Shown here in pieces: positions 20,307-33,957 of a DNA stretch of 64,000 nt. Every line of letters starts with the position of its first letter. Position 1 is the stretch's first letter. The notes beneath the pieces were generated by a model, which was not told the origin of the DNA, did no database searches, and saw nothing but the letters and a program-made list of their open reading frames with translations. Where the stretch lies: the NCBI GenBank assembly GCA_021292105.1, contig CM037874.1:58816539-58880538 (forward strand). The letters run 5' to 3'. The position numbers were made by a program, and so were the translations under genes. The stretch comes from Anadara kagoshimensis. Taxonomy: Eukaryota; Mollusca; Bivalvia; Arcoida; Arcidae.

Positions 20307-22920
20307 AACATATGAGATTATAAAACATATTAGATATAATCATAATAGGAACATATTCAATTATTCGACAGTAGAGGAAAATTTGACCTGCTGTTATGTC
20401 AAAATTATTGTTAGTCAAAAAGTGGATATAATAGAAAATAATCTAAAGGTTCTGACTTTATTATACACCCCCTCCCCGCAAACAAAGTTTTGGGGGTATA
20501 TAAGAATCACCCTGTCTGTCTCTCCATATGGTTGTCCGTCTTAATATCATGTCCACTCTATATTTTTCGCCTATGGATGGATTATGACCAAACTTGGCAC
20601 AAATGTAAATCAACATAAGACCATGTGTCGCATACCAAATTTATGTACATAAGTCAAAGGTCAAGGTTAGAAGGTCAGTGTCATTGGGTTGGGGTATTTG
20701 GCTCTGAAGAGACAGTTCTAGTTTGATTTGATTTTTTATCCCACCTGTATGAATAAAGAAGGATTTTCTCAGCTTGAGTCAACATCCAATGATAATGCTT
20801 TTAATTGATTGGTTTTAATGAATTAGATGAGAAAGATCACCTTCATCACAGAATCACCTAGTTTAAATAATTAATTTTACCCAAGCACTTGTTTAGGCAT
20901 ATCACATAAGCCACCTTCTTCATGTACAATTCAGTGCAATATGATATTTTTGAGTCCTGAATCTCCTAGCTAGAATATTACTAAGAAGTTGTAGGTTTTG
21001 ACAAATATTGCATTATTTACTAAATGCATACTATAACATTTTTCGAGTTCTGAATCTCCCATTGGCCATATTACTGAACAGTCTTAGAATTTGACAAGTA
21101 TTGGATGATTTACAAAACATGTATTATGTACATTTATAAGCGCATTGAGTGGCAACAGAGTATGAGAGAGAGAGATTAGTGTATGTGTGTGTGTGTGTGT
21201 GTTTGCAAAACATAGCATTCTAAGCACATGTTTTTGACCATAAACATCAATCAATGAACTGATAGTGTAGTTTTATTCACCGCATACTAAGTTTTGCCTA
21301 TTTCAAGGTAAAAAAAATCCCGCTAAATGGGTACCACACAAGAAATAATACAGATTCTTGATCTAACAGTCAATTTTATAAATATGCAAATATTATACAC
21401 TGCGAAAAGGATTCGGCTAAGTCAGTACCACACATAAAATAATACAGATTCTTGAGCTAACAGTTAATTTTATAAATATGCAAAAATTATCCACAGCGAA
21501 AAGGATAGAAATGACTAAACTGCCAAAATTTGAAACCCTGAAAAAAAGTACATTTACAATATAGGTTTATATTAATTTACCAGTCTGTAATAGTGTTCCA
21601 TGACTGGTTGCTGTGTGCATAGAACTACATGTACAGAACATTAATCTTCAGACAGTAAACACCTCCCCTAAAATGTAAGCATAATTATTATAAAATGATT
21701 TATTATGTACCTGTACATTTAACATATGGTGATTGATGTGTTTTTATAGGGACTTGTGGCTGTATCAGCCAGAGCGCATCAGCTTTTGAATCACGTAGCC
21801 TCTAAATTTCTAGGTTGAAATCTTACCTGCAGGTGCTATAATCAGATGTTTGCCAAAGGTGGCAGTTCACTTGATGAAGATTGATGGAGCTCTCCATCCA
21901 CTTTCCTCCATTATTTCAAGACAAACTGCTTTAATACAAGTGTAAGAATCTTGTGAATACCACTATTCCACTACATAAAGATGTCTGCCTTAATATAAGT
22001 AAAAGAATCTTTGACTTAGTCATAAAACACCATTACTCCACCATCCCAGAACTGATTGCCTGGCTATAATGAAAGAATCATGAATAAGGTGTACAACACC
22101 ATTACTCCACCATCCCAGAATTGATTGCCTGGCTATAATGAAAGAATCATGAATAAGGTGTACAACACCATTACTCTACTCTTACCTAGCTAAATAAGAC
22201 ATCTATTGTTTATCATAGAAAACATTTTGTTGCATACTTTTTGTTTTTGAAGATACAGAATGTATAAATATGTTGGTTATATTGATCATGACAATCAGTT
22301 ACAATCTGACACAAAATTGTTAATGTATTTATTTATTTTCTGTTATGTTGTTAGTCTCTCAAAATGTGTTTATAGTATTTCAAGTTACGCTTTGAATCTG
22401 CATTCCATTTTTTAAAGCTTTTTAGCTCACCTGCACAAAGTGCTAAAGAGATGTTGTCAAACCATTGCCTGCTTAAGTGTCTTAGGTTGAGCGTAGTCGG
22501 CGCTATCTGACACAGGATTCATACAGAATTTGAAAAGTAATTGGAATTGACTGCTTTCTTGGAAAGTCATGGTATTCAGTTTTTGCCTTGAAGTCATGAA
22601 TTCTTTGGTAAAATGTCATGAAAAAGTAATTAAATTTTAGGAATAAAATTTAATAATATGTAAAAAATGAATAATACATGTATTAAGATTTAAACCCTGT
22701 AAAGGTACATTTGTAAGAGTAGAAGTTGAAATTGTAAGTTACTATGAAATCTGATATTTTTTGTGATCTATAATTTTTGTGGTTGTAAAAAAGAGACCAT
22801 TCTGTGATTATTGTAAGGCTATTATGGTAAGGTTGTAATATGTTGTTTCATTAACAAGTGAAGTTGTGGGACTAGGGTTTTTCATGGAAGCAAAAACATT
22901 TGGAAAACCGCAAAAAACTG
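20307..22920. other. SARM1 downstream region, no gene seen
   Basis: Contains the dispersed repeat 20461-20720, a (TG)n tract near 21184, a duplicated block near 21310-21500 (acacataaaataatacagattcttga) and two 68-bp tandem copies near 22035-22170 (ccaccatcccagaactgatt). No exon-like pattern on either strand. Confidence 0.5.
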
Positions 22921-23215
22921 ATTTAAGTGGAAGGTTGTGGGTTCGATCCCCGGCTGGGTCTGACCCAAGACTTGAAAGTGGGTAGTGACTGTTCTTTCGC
23001 CAAGCACTCGGCATTACGAAATGAAAGTCACGGTTCTTTTGGATGGGAACTTAAAATAAACGAGGTCCCATGTCCCATGGGCTTGGCATGCTTAAGAACC
23101 CTGCTGTATAATGCCATCAGTGCAACGCACCTTCGCCTATATCTGACGACGTCTGTATATAAGTGAAATATTCTTGACTGGGACGTTAAACACCATTACT
23201 CAACTCAACTCAACT
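22921..23215 (+). mobile_element. tRNA-derived SINE
   Basis: Has a B-box (gggttcgatcc, 22938-22948), the family body (tctgacccaagacttgaaag ... gaaccctgctgtataatgcc) and a 3' end atataagtgaaatattcttg followed by a (caact)n tail. The same family is at 42305-42615, 10196-10436 and, in reverse, as 3' fragments near 3345, 17695, 33606 and 58308. ORFs across it are incidental. Confidence 0.85.
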
Positions 23216-23689
23216 TCAAATTTCCCATTATTTCTCCATATTCTATATAAAAATATGCTATGCCCTTTTTAAAAGTTATACTTTTCCACACATTTTTCAT
23301 ATTTCTCCATATCAATTTTAATCTGACAACATGCATGATTTCCAATAATATCTTCCATGTAGAAATATTTCCACTTTTCTCTTATTGACAGACATATACA
23401 TTTGATGTTAAATGTTCTGTGTATGTTTGTGTAATATGCATTTAGCTGTATGTAAGCAGCGGTATTGACTGTGATAATATTATTACATGTTTTGTAACAC
23501 AAAATTATTATGTATTTGAAAATTTGTCAAATTTATCGACAAACATTATTTATTACATGACTGTAGATTGTAGATATATATATGTACATTTTGATCTCCC
23601 AATAGTAATACATTAGGATAGGACATGCAAGTCTTACCAGAAATAGCAGATTTTGTACTTTGAAAAACATCTATATACAGTGACTGTCT

Positions 23690-24030
23690 AACCTTTTTAT
23701 ACTGGTTGTCATGCAAACACTTGCAGATGTTTTACCATTGGGTTGATTGTTGTAGTGACACATATGTTTTACTACTGGGTTTACTATAGGTTGCCATGGT
23801 GACACTAATATATTTCTTGCCATTGGCTAGTTGTCATGGTTACATAACAAATGTTCAAGTATTAGCTGGTTGTCATGGTAACACTTGTAAATGTTCTACC
23901 ATTGGCTGGTTGTCATGGTTACAATTGCAGATGTTAAACCATCGTGTGGTTGTCATGGTAACACTTGCAGTTGTCTTACCATTGGATGGTTGTCATTGTA
24001 ACACTTATAGTTGTTTTGCCATAGATCTAG
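23690..24030 (+). repeat. Degenerate ~42-bp tandem repeat
   Basis: Roughly eight imperfect units of the form ggttgtcatggtaacacttg followed by cagatgttttaccattgg. The units vary by 10-20 percent. No protein is expected. Confidence 0.75.
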
Positions 24031-24059
24031 TCGTAGTTATAGAATGTTTGAAAATTTGT

Positions 24060-24172
24060 ATAAATTAAACAAATGAAAATCTCGAATATTGTAATTTTTG
24101 TGACATATATATCATAAATTAAACAAATGAAAATCTCGAATATTGTAATTTTTGTGACATATATATCATAAA
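24060..24172 (+). repeat. Two tandem copies of a 54-bp unit
   Basis: aaattaaacaaatgaaaatc ... gacatatatatcat occurs twice in direct tandem with no visible difference. Confidence 0.85.
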
Positions 24173-24245
24173 GATCCATGTCATTCTGTGTTGAGTGGTT
24201 ATACCAGAAAGATTTGTGATTGTGATGTTTCAATCTTTTTCTTTT

Positions 24246-24472
24246 GTACAGTATAAGCCTGTTGAAAGTTTAAAACAAAATTAGTGCTGTATAAACAGTT
24301 TATTGTGGCCTTTCACTAGCTGCATTTCCAGAGCTAAAAGCCAGCTGCTATCTATCTCTTGGCAGCTCTTTGGTTACTAGGGATCCATATCTTGTCCACT
24401 CAGCAGCTGAGCTCCAGATCCTTTCTCTTAGGTCAATGTTAAACTTTCGACAGGTCTGTACTGTAGATGCTT
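24246..24472. mobile_element. MITE family 2, complete 225-bp copy
   Basis: Left end tacagtataagcctgttgaa agtttaa and right end ttaaactttcgacaggtctg tactgta form an inverted pair of about 27 bp with a few mismatches. The inside (cagctgctatctatctcttgg) is non-coding. Related copies: 50575-50990 (complete), 38436-38625 (ends partly conserved) and 35890-36300 (left end plus an internal expansion). Confidence 0.8.
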
Positions 24473-27400
24473 TCACAACATTGATTGTAACACATTTTAA
24501 TATGGTTATTGGTTAAATATGATATCATCACAATATTAAAACTTTGAGATGTTAATTGGTCTCTTGATATTGAATATCTGTCTCCACATTTATTAGGGGT
24601 GTAGTTTCGTGTTTCTAAAATACAAAGAAACAAGAGTCCCTTGACCAGGCTCATAGACACTTTTAGGAGTAAAATTCTGTTACTAGTTAAATTCTAGCAT
24701 CAGTTTAGTCGCCGCGTTAGCAGAAGACTTCTCAGAAACATAAATACATAAAAAAGTTTGCTTTCATACATTTTATTTTTTATAGTTTGTTTTTATTGTT
24801 AGTTATATTGATGGATAGTATATATGTTTTTGTTTTTAGTAAAAGATATTATACAGTCTGAAATAAACAATGATAGAAACCGGTTAGAATTAATGGTTGT
24901 CTCAGAATATTACTGTCTCTTTAATTCGAGTTTTGTTTTTAACAGTTTCATATTTATTCAATTTGTTAGTATTATAATTGCTTATTTTTGAATTATAATA
25001 TTATTTGTCAAGAGTTGATGTTTACTTTCAAACACGACATTAATATATTATCTATACATGTATTTTTTAATTTTATGTTATTTTATTTTTTACAATATTT
25101 CTTAATATGCAGTTCTCGGGGAGGAGGGGGGTTTGTTTATCTTACCTTATACTTTATAATATCACTAAAACATGCATTGCTTTGGACATTTAGTCACTTG
25201 TGGTGAAGGGCACCTTGTGTCATATTGAAGATCTCATTATGACTGACTAGATAAAATCTTATATCAAACTGCAGAAGATAGCAATTTTGATTTTTGTGTA
25301 ACTTTTTTATAAACCTCCTTGATAACTTGAACTCTGCAAATGAACTCATTTCACTCTCATTTTGCAGTATTTAATATAATAGATTTCCAATCAGTATTTG
25401 TTAATTAAAAGTGCTAAACGTTTCTATATAGTATAAACATAATTATATTTAAAAACATGAAGAAAAAATAATAACAATGAATTATAATGTAAAGAAGGTC
25501 TTGTATTCAAAATATTATTCTCTTGTGTACATTAGATAGAACTCATCAGAATATTTTTTGTTTAAGAGTTTTATTTTTAGTTGTGCCATAATCTTGCAAT
25601 ATGTTTTATAAAATTGTAATGACTTTATAAGTTTTTATTGTTTTGTCAAGTATACATTAATGTAGTAAAATGTTTATTTTATTTTAGGGCAAGTCATATT
25701 TTGTCATTTAGTCAGATTTTTTCATTTGTTATACATTGGAACTTGTCAAAACCTAATACCTTCTTGACCAATGATTTACTTTAAATTAAGTACGTCATAA
25801 CCAAGAAATTCTAGCTACAGTTTCATTTTAAGGCTTATTCTGCTTAAATAAAACTGGCCCATATCCAAATCACAATCCTAAAAACAAAGTACAAAATAAT
25901 GAAACTGACCATTTAAGTTAACACATTAGCTTCCATCAGGGACATTGTGACTATAGCTCTGTAAGGGCAAGTCAATCCTGTATAGCTAGCTATATCTGTC
26001 AAATTAGATTTAAAAAATAAAAGGAACATGGAACTATTTGATTTAAAATATACCCAGGATAATTTTGGATACATCACATTTATCAGCATGATGACCATAG
26101 AGCTTTGTGAGGGTTTTATAGTAGCTGTTTTTATATAAAAAACTATTGATCTATTTTAAGCAATAGCTTACAGTCTCTAATAAATGTTAGGCCAGAACTG
26201 TTGTTCTAAAATTGCTGTTGTCCACTGGATATATTAGTTTGTCAACTATTAGTAAATATTAAAAACATCATTCATGAAATATGTCAATATTTGTGATAGC
26301 TGACAAACTTGTGTCCCGTAATGAGCTTTATGTAATGGGATCTTCAAACATCTGGATTTGGCCTTTATAATTGTATAGCTGCAAGTTTTCAATGACATGG
26401 GCCACTTGAAATGATCCTTGGAGTTTCCACAACAACATGTCCAAAGCACGATCTCAAAGGAAAGAAAAACTTAAAATGATTAAAATTACAACACTGACTT
26501 TTCTATCAAATAAAACATCAATTTATATTATAATATTGAACCCCATTAGAAAATATGACACTAACTTTTCCACAAGTTCCAATGTATTCATTATTTTAAT
26601 TAATTTTTTGTGAAGTTGTATATCTCTGTAAATTATATTTAAATAGACTTTAAATGTTTTATTTTTAGTGGCAATGTGTTTACAAATGGTATATATTTTT
26701 GTGTATAGATATTAATTTACATGACATTGTGTTTTTATGCAGTGCGCCGTTTTACAAAGAAATACTCATAATGAGATATTGAAATTAAAAGAACTACTAG
26801 TATTTAAGACATCAATTTTCAAAGAAAATAATAAATCATAAATTTTATCATATATGGACGTTTACAAATTTCATTAGCTACATTTAATCAACAATTATTA
26901 TTTCATTGTTATTGAGAGCTTGATAAGCATAATAACTACTACGAGAGTCAGTGTGTTTTTGACAGTGAAGTTTTTTTAGTCCATAGAAAATTAAAAAAAA
27001 ACAACTTTTAATAAAGATTTATATTTTTCACTTACTTGTACCTTTAACAAGAAATCTATGCACATCTGTGTTTAGCATGAGCTTTCTGCACAGAAAAACG
27101 TTGGCGCTTTGGGGGTTGAAAAACCAGGCAAATAGAGAATCCTTTTGTGCATTTGACGTAAACGCCACCAAGATGCCACACCCGGTGTAAATATTGTCAT
27201 TTTCGCAATGTAAAGTCGTCATAGCGTTAACATTTTTTTCTACAGAAAGATGCACATACAGATTTTCTGTTACTAGGCTCCAATGAGTAAACAGTGTGAA
27301 CCATTATTAATTTTTATTGAGTATTCTATGGAAATTAAGTATACATCACTGTCACAAAAACACTGACTTTCATAGTAGTATTAATTTTTCACATACATTT

Positions 27401-29220
27401 TTTTCAAAAACTCATAAAATGTAACAATTTTATATGTTTGAAACTAAAAGGTAACCCAAGGTAAACAATAAAAGTGACTGTTATGTTCAGTGAGCCATTA
27501 TATAGATATTCAAATAACATTAATTAAAAGAGATTGGGATAATATTCTACTGGTCTTTAAAGACAGCATTTTTTAAATAGAGGTAGCCTTTAAGGCAGAT
27601 TTTGACTGAGTGTATTGGTAGTTACAGTTGTATTTCGTTTCCATTTTATGTTTTCATTTATGACATTGATATAAAATCCATATTTACGATTTTTTTATAC
27701 ATTCTGAAGGTTTGTGAATATTCTTGATTATATTATACTCATTACAAGCAGATATTTATATACATATAATGTTATCAACCCTGCCTATAAAGACAACCTA
27801 AGGTAACCAGTACAAGTGACCTTTATTGGCAGGTGACCCTTATAATAACATGAAAATTGGGGAAAACTTTTACTGGTTAACTGGTTTACTGGTGGTCCTT
27901 ATGTAGAGGTGGCCTTTAGTGCAGGTTTGACTATGTATTAAATTAAAAATATGTTATAAGATTGAGATTTCTAGTTTTTTGCATTGTTTTTGTAATATTA
28001 GAATAAGTATTTACAGTGCAAAGTGTCGATAGCAGGCTACAATTTTTAGAAAACATTGTAACTATAAGTTATTCAGTGATAAGTTTGACTACGAAATATG
28101 ACTAAAATTATGCCTAGAAATCTCTTTTTAGATGAGTATGGCCACACCGTTCTATGTAGAAAACCTCTTGCTTTTAAAAACCAGCGTTATACTACCTATT
28201 ATTATTCTAATTATTATTCAAAATGCTATTTAGTTATTCCCAGTGTTCGAAAATAGCCAATAAACACTGTGATTGCAAAAAAAAATTGGTGACTTTTGAA
28301 TGTTATAATCACATGAACTTTGTTCTTTCGTTTTTTTTTTTTTGTGTTTTGGTCAGTCAGGTGTCTATAACATACCCTTGTTCTTTACAAAATTACTCTG
28401 AACAGCAGTAATTTTACTGTAATGGATTTAAATAATTTTAAAACTTTTGCATAATAAGGAAACACTTATTAAAATCACAATATTGTAATTTTATATTTAT
28501 TGGCTCACCTGGTAGGAACTGATTTCATCTGAAGGCACAAGTAAACTCGACACTTTTTATCTTTATTATTTAGTCAATTTGAATCCAATTTTGTATTGAA
28601 TGCCTAAAGGTGATCATAAATCAAATAAACCTTTTGAGGTATTGGTTTTGAACTTTGCACTATAAGACTATCGACTCCTTTCTTACAATTTTATCTCCAG
28701 TTCGGTGTTCTTGCAGTCACAACTTCTATAGAAATTAAGTTTTGAATCTCTAGTAAATATTTCTATAGAAAAGAATTTTTAGATCTCTAGTACAATATTT
28801 CTATAGAAATAAATGATACTGTCGTGACATCACTTGTTCTGTTGTAGGGGTATATTATTGTAGACTTAATGTTCTAATATATTTGTTGTTGGATGCATAT
28901 TATAATAAAACAGACGATATTTCTATGTTTTTGAATTTTTTTTCCGCTTTTCGAAGAAAGAGGGGGAATTTAAATTCGTAATTTTGTCCACACAGAAACT
29001 TGTCCGGAGTAATTCTTCAAAACTGAAGCATTGTTTTACGAAACTTGATCCAAAACATCAACATTGACAGAAGATGCGTATATCATTAATCCGAGTTAGT
29101 TTTTTTATCAGCGAGTTATGACCCTTTGAACATAAGTGCAAAACACATAAGGCACCTCCTTGCGAGGGATTCTAGTTTATTCAATTAGCTTACTTTCCCA
29201 ATTATAATTACACACATTAC
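24473..29220. other. AT-rich gene-free stretch
   Basis: Very AT-rich with no supported gene. Recognisable pieces are two minus-strand MITE family 1 copies (27446-27615, 27776-27937), a decayed minus-strand YIDD-element 3' end near 25865-26000, a duplicated attaagttttgaatctctag block near 28730-28810, and a G+C-richer patch at 27030-27260 discussed under findings. Confidence 0.5.
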
Positions 29221-29224
29221 TGAT

Positions 29225-29745
29225 ATAGCTATCTTCACTGGTTGTGTTTATCTTTCTAGAACACCCGGTCTCACTTCCCTGGTGAAAGTTCACGTGTTTT
29301 ACTTAATTTTCCCGCTTCAAAACTTTACTTTACTTCGGAATTTTGATTTGGACAGATTTTTATGTTAGTGTTTTCCATATCACGTACACGCTGGCAAAAG
29401 AAACTTTTTTCAAACATACCCATACTGTAAACTAAAGACGCTTAAGTCCACGTGACATGGAAAGGCAAAAGAATTACCCTAATGAAATAGTTTTTGACCT
29501 TGCCCTTTAATTAACAGTCCAGATAGGAACGCTTTAAGAGTTGGGCCGAATGAATGGTAAATCTTGAAATCTTGAAACAATTAAACACGTTGTGGGCGAA
29601 GCTAGCTAAACAGGAGGTGCTTACCCTTCCGGAGCACGCAGTCTCTCCTCCCTGGTGATAATTCGTGTGTTTAACTAAGTTGTCAGTTTCAGAGTTGTTT
29701 GTACTTAGTTTTAGGCTTTGTGGTTTGGATATGAATTAGTACATT
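29225..29745 (+). repeat. Two adjacent 3' ends of the YIDD retroelement family
   Basis: Copies near 29255-29350 and 29590-29745 carry cacccggtctcacttccctgg / gagcacgcagtctctcctcc, a short gap and the terminal tggtttggatatgaattagt block. Both are 3' fragments without coding sequence. Confidence 0.7.
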
Positions 29746-30156
29746 TGATTTTGATTAAATATTATACAAAAAATTAAAACAAGGGCTTTTGTTTTTATAT
29801 TGTCTGATTTTATTGTATATATCAATTTACTTTAACAAGGATATGCTTCTCTTCTTCTGTTCTCTGAATCAAAATAAATAAATAAATGAATAAATAAATA
29901 ACACACTAATTAATTTTTTTAAATTATCAATAAGAATGAAACAAAAATAAGTCATTTAAATTTAAAAAATGGCATGAAATAAAGCAAGAAAAAGATTTTA
30001 AAAAAAATCAGTACTCAAAAATATGTTCTTGGGAAGTATATTTGTTAAAAGCGTGATCTACGTTTTTCCGAAACAATGTTCAAAATTATGATGATTAAAA
30101 TATTATGTAAAACAACCATGTTAAATGATATCTTACATTTTTTTCTTTCCATCTAG

Positions 30157-30218
30157 GACAGCCTTAACTTCCGTGGTTGTCGGTGTGGTTGTTGATGTTG
30201 GTGGATCTGTTTAAAAAG
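30157..30218. other. Candidate short exon, strand unresolved
   Basis: On the plus strand a 62-nt block is bordered by a strong pyrimidine tract with acceptor (ctttccatctag) and a donor (gtacgt). All three plus frames contain or soon meet stops, so it would be non-coding. On the minus strand the overlapping block 30206-30133 starts after an acceptor (taaacag) and encodes PPTSTTTPTTTEVKAVLDGK and a few more residues before TAA, which could be a terminal coding exon. I cannot decide between these or exclude chance. Confidence 0.25.
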
Positions 30219-30357
30219 GTACGTTAGTTTATTTTTAGAGTAAGTAAAATTTAACATCGTGCATCTTATCGAGAGGTAAAATGAAAAAAAAATGAATAAA
30301 CAATTACTAGTATCATGAATAAATAAATAAATGAAGGTAAGATTAAGATTGCCTTAG

Positions 30358-30745
30358 ATGGATTTTGTAAAATACGGGGACTTTGTACAAGAAAGAAGAC
30401 TGCTTGCAAATAAATTGTTGACTCGGAGATATTGCAAGCCTAGGCTTATCAAGGCCCTCAAAAACTTTTATGGCCGTCACCTCAGTATTGCTGATAAGTT
30501 TGATGTCTCTGTGTCCAGGATTGCCCTGGATATATTTGACGTCTCGTAGTTTCATGTTCCTTTCACACAATTTAGATTACACACGTGGAGGGTGTAGCAA
30601 GCGAAACAGGAGGTGTTTACCCTTCCAGAGCATCCGGCATCACTTCCCTGGTGGAAGTTCACGTGTCTAACCTAACTTGTCAGTTCCAAAGTTTTACTTT
30701 GCTTCTGGATTGTGATTCGGACATGGATTAGTAAGTTTGTTTTTG
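30358..30745 (+). pseudogene. YIDD retroelement, 3' coding end plus 3' block
   Basis: Encodes VKYGDFVQERRLLANKLLTR, CKPRLIKALKNFYGRHLSIA and DKFDVSVSRIALDIFDVS before TAG at 30547-30549, the C-terminus of the reverse-transcriptase-like protein seen at 36911. The characteristic 3' block (ggtgtagcaagcgaaacagg to cggacatggattagta) follows. It is 5' truncated. Confidence 0.8.
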
Positions 30746-30819
30746 ATAAAATTGGTTAAATATCATTTTAATCTTTCTATTTTGCTCATTTTAACATCTT
30801 AAAACTACTCGGATTTCCA

Positions 30820-31110
30820 TATATTTGGTCTGAGGACGATGCGCTTGTTGACACCATTGACGTAGGAAGATACGCTCGTTATCGCCGCAGGGCGGAGCAC
30901 GAGGCACCAATTTACGAAGTTGGATTATGGATCTTTATACGTTGGTTTAGACCGCGGGATGGATCAACATATGTTTGTTAACGACGCTAGATAGCAAAGA
31001 TACGCTCGTTTACGCCTCTGGATGGTGGATCTATATACGTTGGTGGATCTACCTACACTGTCTTGTTAACGACTCTTGGTGGAGCAAGGCACTTTCGTTT
31101 GCACTGATAA
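30820..31110 (+). repeat. Degenerate G+C-richer repeat patch
   Basis: Irregular repeats of agatacgctcgtt, ggatctatatacgttggt and gttaacgacg. It stands out from the AT-rich surroundings by its CpG content. No open frame. Confidence 0.5.
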
Positions 31111-31311
31111 CAGAACCAGTATAGCGAGTTTAATACATTCAATATTGAATAAACACGAATGTAATATTGCAGAGTTATAATCAAGGAAAAACCTTTTTTC
31201 GTAAAAAATATACATCCATTTCCGGGAGTAACCTTTACGTTATTTTTAACGTAAACTGAAGCGATTCCGTCGCCATTAGAAATAAACAAATTCATTTTGA
31301 AATCACAATCA

Positions 31312-31312
<1 letters not shown>

Positions 31313-31350
<38 letters not shown>

Positions 31351-31745
31351 CAAAGTTGAAAGTACAGGCATCTTGATTGAGTCGTATAACACCATTACTC
31401 CATTACTCCTCTCTTCCATCCAGGGACTGACCGCTTCGATGTTATTGAAATTATCTTTACTAACTTGACTAACGCAAAGAACATTGTTACTCAACTCCAA
31501 GAACTGACCGCTTCGATGTTCTTTAATTTATCTTGACTAACTTAACTAACGCAAAGAACAGTGTAACTCCACTCCAAGAACTGACCGCTTCGATGTTATT
31601 GAAATCACCTTGACTAACGCAAAGAACATTGTTACTCCACTCTAAGAACTGACCGCTTCGATGTTCTTGAAATTATCTTGACTAACGCAAAGAACATTGT
31701 TACTCCACTCCAGGAACTGACCAATTCGGTTTTAATAATCTTGAC
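31313..31745 (+). repeat. (AAT)n tract and ~66-77-bp tandem repeats
   Basis: An (aat)n run (about 31313-31350) precedes about five copies of aagaactgaccgcttcgatg with ttgactaacgcaaagaacat, spaced 66-77 bases. It resembles the shorter tandem near 22035. Confidence 0.8.
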
Positions 31746-32924
31746 AGTGCAATTAATCCGCTAAATACTTTAAATTTCAAACTAATTGATTAATTATACT
31801 ATGTTTATACTTTAGTTATATGTTTGCTGTGTCAACAATACTACTGTCTTTCCATAAATTGAGTGCACATGGTTTTTATTATTTATTTCTTTCAATTAAA
31901 AATGTTTCCATTAAACTATCAATAAAATGCATTTAAAATGCACTGATCTAGCCAAATTATATTTTTTATTTAAAACATTATTGTTCAATTATCCTGTACA
32001 TAGAGAAATTCTGCAAAAAATTAGGAAATTTGATCGTTTATACACCAATTGGGCCTCATTTAAAGTTACATCAGGGCATTTAGGGTCAGGTAGGTCATTG
32101 CTGTTCGGGTTTTCCTCAGGTGTGATCATCATGAATATTCCAATTATGACATTACGTTTATAGTTGTTCCAAGTTAAAAGGTACAGAAGGGATAATTTTG
32201 ACATAGTCGTATCGGTTGTTTTATCAAAAAGTTTAAAATTGCTCTTTGTACAGAATTAAGTTCACTTTTTCATGAATGAAAAATATTTTTACTTATTAGG
32301 TCAATATATTTTATATCGTTTTGACAATTTTTTGTGATTTTGTTGGAAAATACGACTTTATTCTCGCATTTTCCATGTGCACTGTATTTGTGGATATACA
32401 GTAAAGTTTATACTCTAAAGTCCATTTACGATCCTTTAGTCTCTCGGTTTTTCGTAAAATTCTCTAAAACGAAACTTTTTATTGTGAAAGTAAAATCGTA
32501 CATTTATTGTACAATTCATGCCGTAATTAATTTTTAATATTTCTATCCTTAAACTTTTCTCAGTTTTGCCCCATACTCCGTAAATTTTGGTCAATTTTGA
32601 GCAACGGCTATTTTGTCTAAGTTCTACATTTCGGTCGAAACCATTTCGGACAGGGAAATACTGAGCTAATTTGCATCAGAAATACTTATCGATAATATGT
32701 TGATACGCAACACTACACATGATTGACAAGGACAGATATTGTTTTCATAAACTTGTTTATAAAATTACTCAAAATTGTTTAAATTTATCAATAGTTATCA
32801 ATATACATATTGTATTATAGTGCTGCACGTACGAGTATGTCATGCACTATTTTTTTTTTTACAAGATTTTTGTACGAAATAACATTCTTGCCACAATTCG
32901 CGTGCAAATCATTATTTGAGACAA

Positions 32925-33048
32925 CGTTTCTCTCTCTCTCTCTCTCTCTCTCTTACCATAACTCTTAGTGAATTTCATATAAGAACGGTCATTCTTAACC
33001 TTGACAAATTGAAACAATTCACGTGCAAATCATTATTTGAGACAATGT

Positions 33049-33080
<32 letters not shown>

Positions 33081-33106
33081 TCCCGCAAATCATTATTTAA
33101 GACAAT

Positions 33107-33152
<46 letters not shown>

Positions 33153-33155
33153 GTT
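32925..33155 (+). repeat. Three (TC)n tracts in a duplicated context
   Basis: (ctct)n runs at about 32929-32954, 33047-33085 and 33108-33150. Each follows gcaaatcattatttgagacaaygtt, so the flank and tract were duplicated together. The 91-codon frame across it is low complexity and not a gene. Confidence 0.85.
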
Positions 33156-33290
33156 GTACCATTATTAATAATGGTAAATTATGGTAACTAATTAAACTTA
33201 TAAATCCTGTGTACAGATAATTAGAAAGACTAGAAATTCTTTGTCAAATCTACTTGGTAGTTGGCAAGAACTACCGTATTCATGATCAGG

Positions 33291-33957
33291 CAGTGGCGTA
33301 CCGCCCTATACGCAAAAACGCAAGTGCGTACACATAAATTGGTCACAAAAACTATTTTAAAATAAAAAAGAGCATGAGAGAGTGTGTGTGCGTGTGCGTG
33401 CGTGTGTGTGTGTTTTCCAAATTTTCCGGCTAGTTTGTATGGAGCCGTTATCGGTTTACACTCTTATATAATCTTAAACTTTAAAGTTTCAGTAAACAGT
33501 CTGTAGTTTGAGGGTTATTCCGTAGACAATGGCCAGTGTCCCAGTCATTTTTTTTTTTTTAATTTTTTTTTCGTCTCAAACATTCGCACAAAACATAGAG
33601 ATTGAATAGTGTTTTACCCCAATTCAAGAATATTTCACTTATCTCAAGGCAGTTAGTTCAGGAATGGTGAATCTATGATACAAACGCAGAGAACATGTGT
33701 GATTAAACCTGGTACCCAACCTTCCACTCCCAAGGATCAGTAGGATCCGCATATTTAAAATTTGTAATTAATCTCCAATTCGTATCAAAAATTCAACACA
33801 AGAAGGTATTGTATATCTGTCTCAAAATGCATTTTGAAGCATATAGATTTAAACATTTTCCGGGGGAGCATGCACCCGGACCCCCCCCCCTACCGTGGTC
33901 GCGCCTTTGGCGCTCCAAGTTTGCATACACATAAAATCAGGTCACGGTACGCCGCTG
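33291..33957. mobile_element. TIR DNA element, ~667 bp, 5-bp target duplication
   Basis: Left end cagtggcgtacc and right end ggtacgccgctg are inverted with one mismatch, and both flanks carry tcagg (33286-33290 and 33958-33962). A cagtggcgta end, the accgtggtcgcgcctttggc motif and the poly(C) run near the right end recall hAT-like non-autonomous elements; a 5-bp duplication would fit the hAT5 group. No transposase frame is present. A reverse SINE 3' fragment (33606-33672) lies inside it. Confidence 0.75.

Noticed and set aside
32916..33191. 91-codon frame rich in Ser-Leu
   Set aside because: Translation of three (TC)n tracts.
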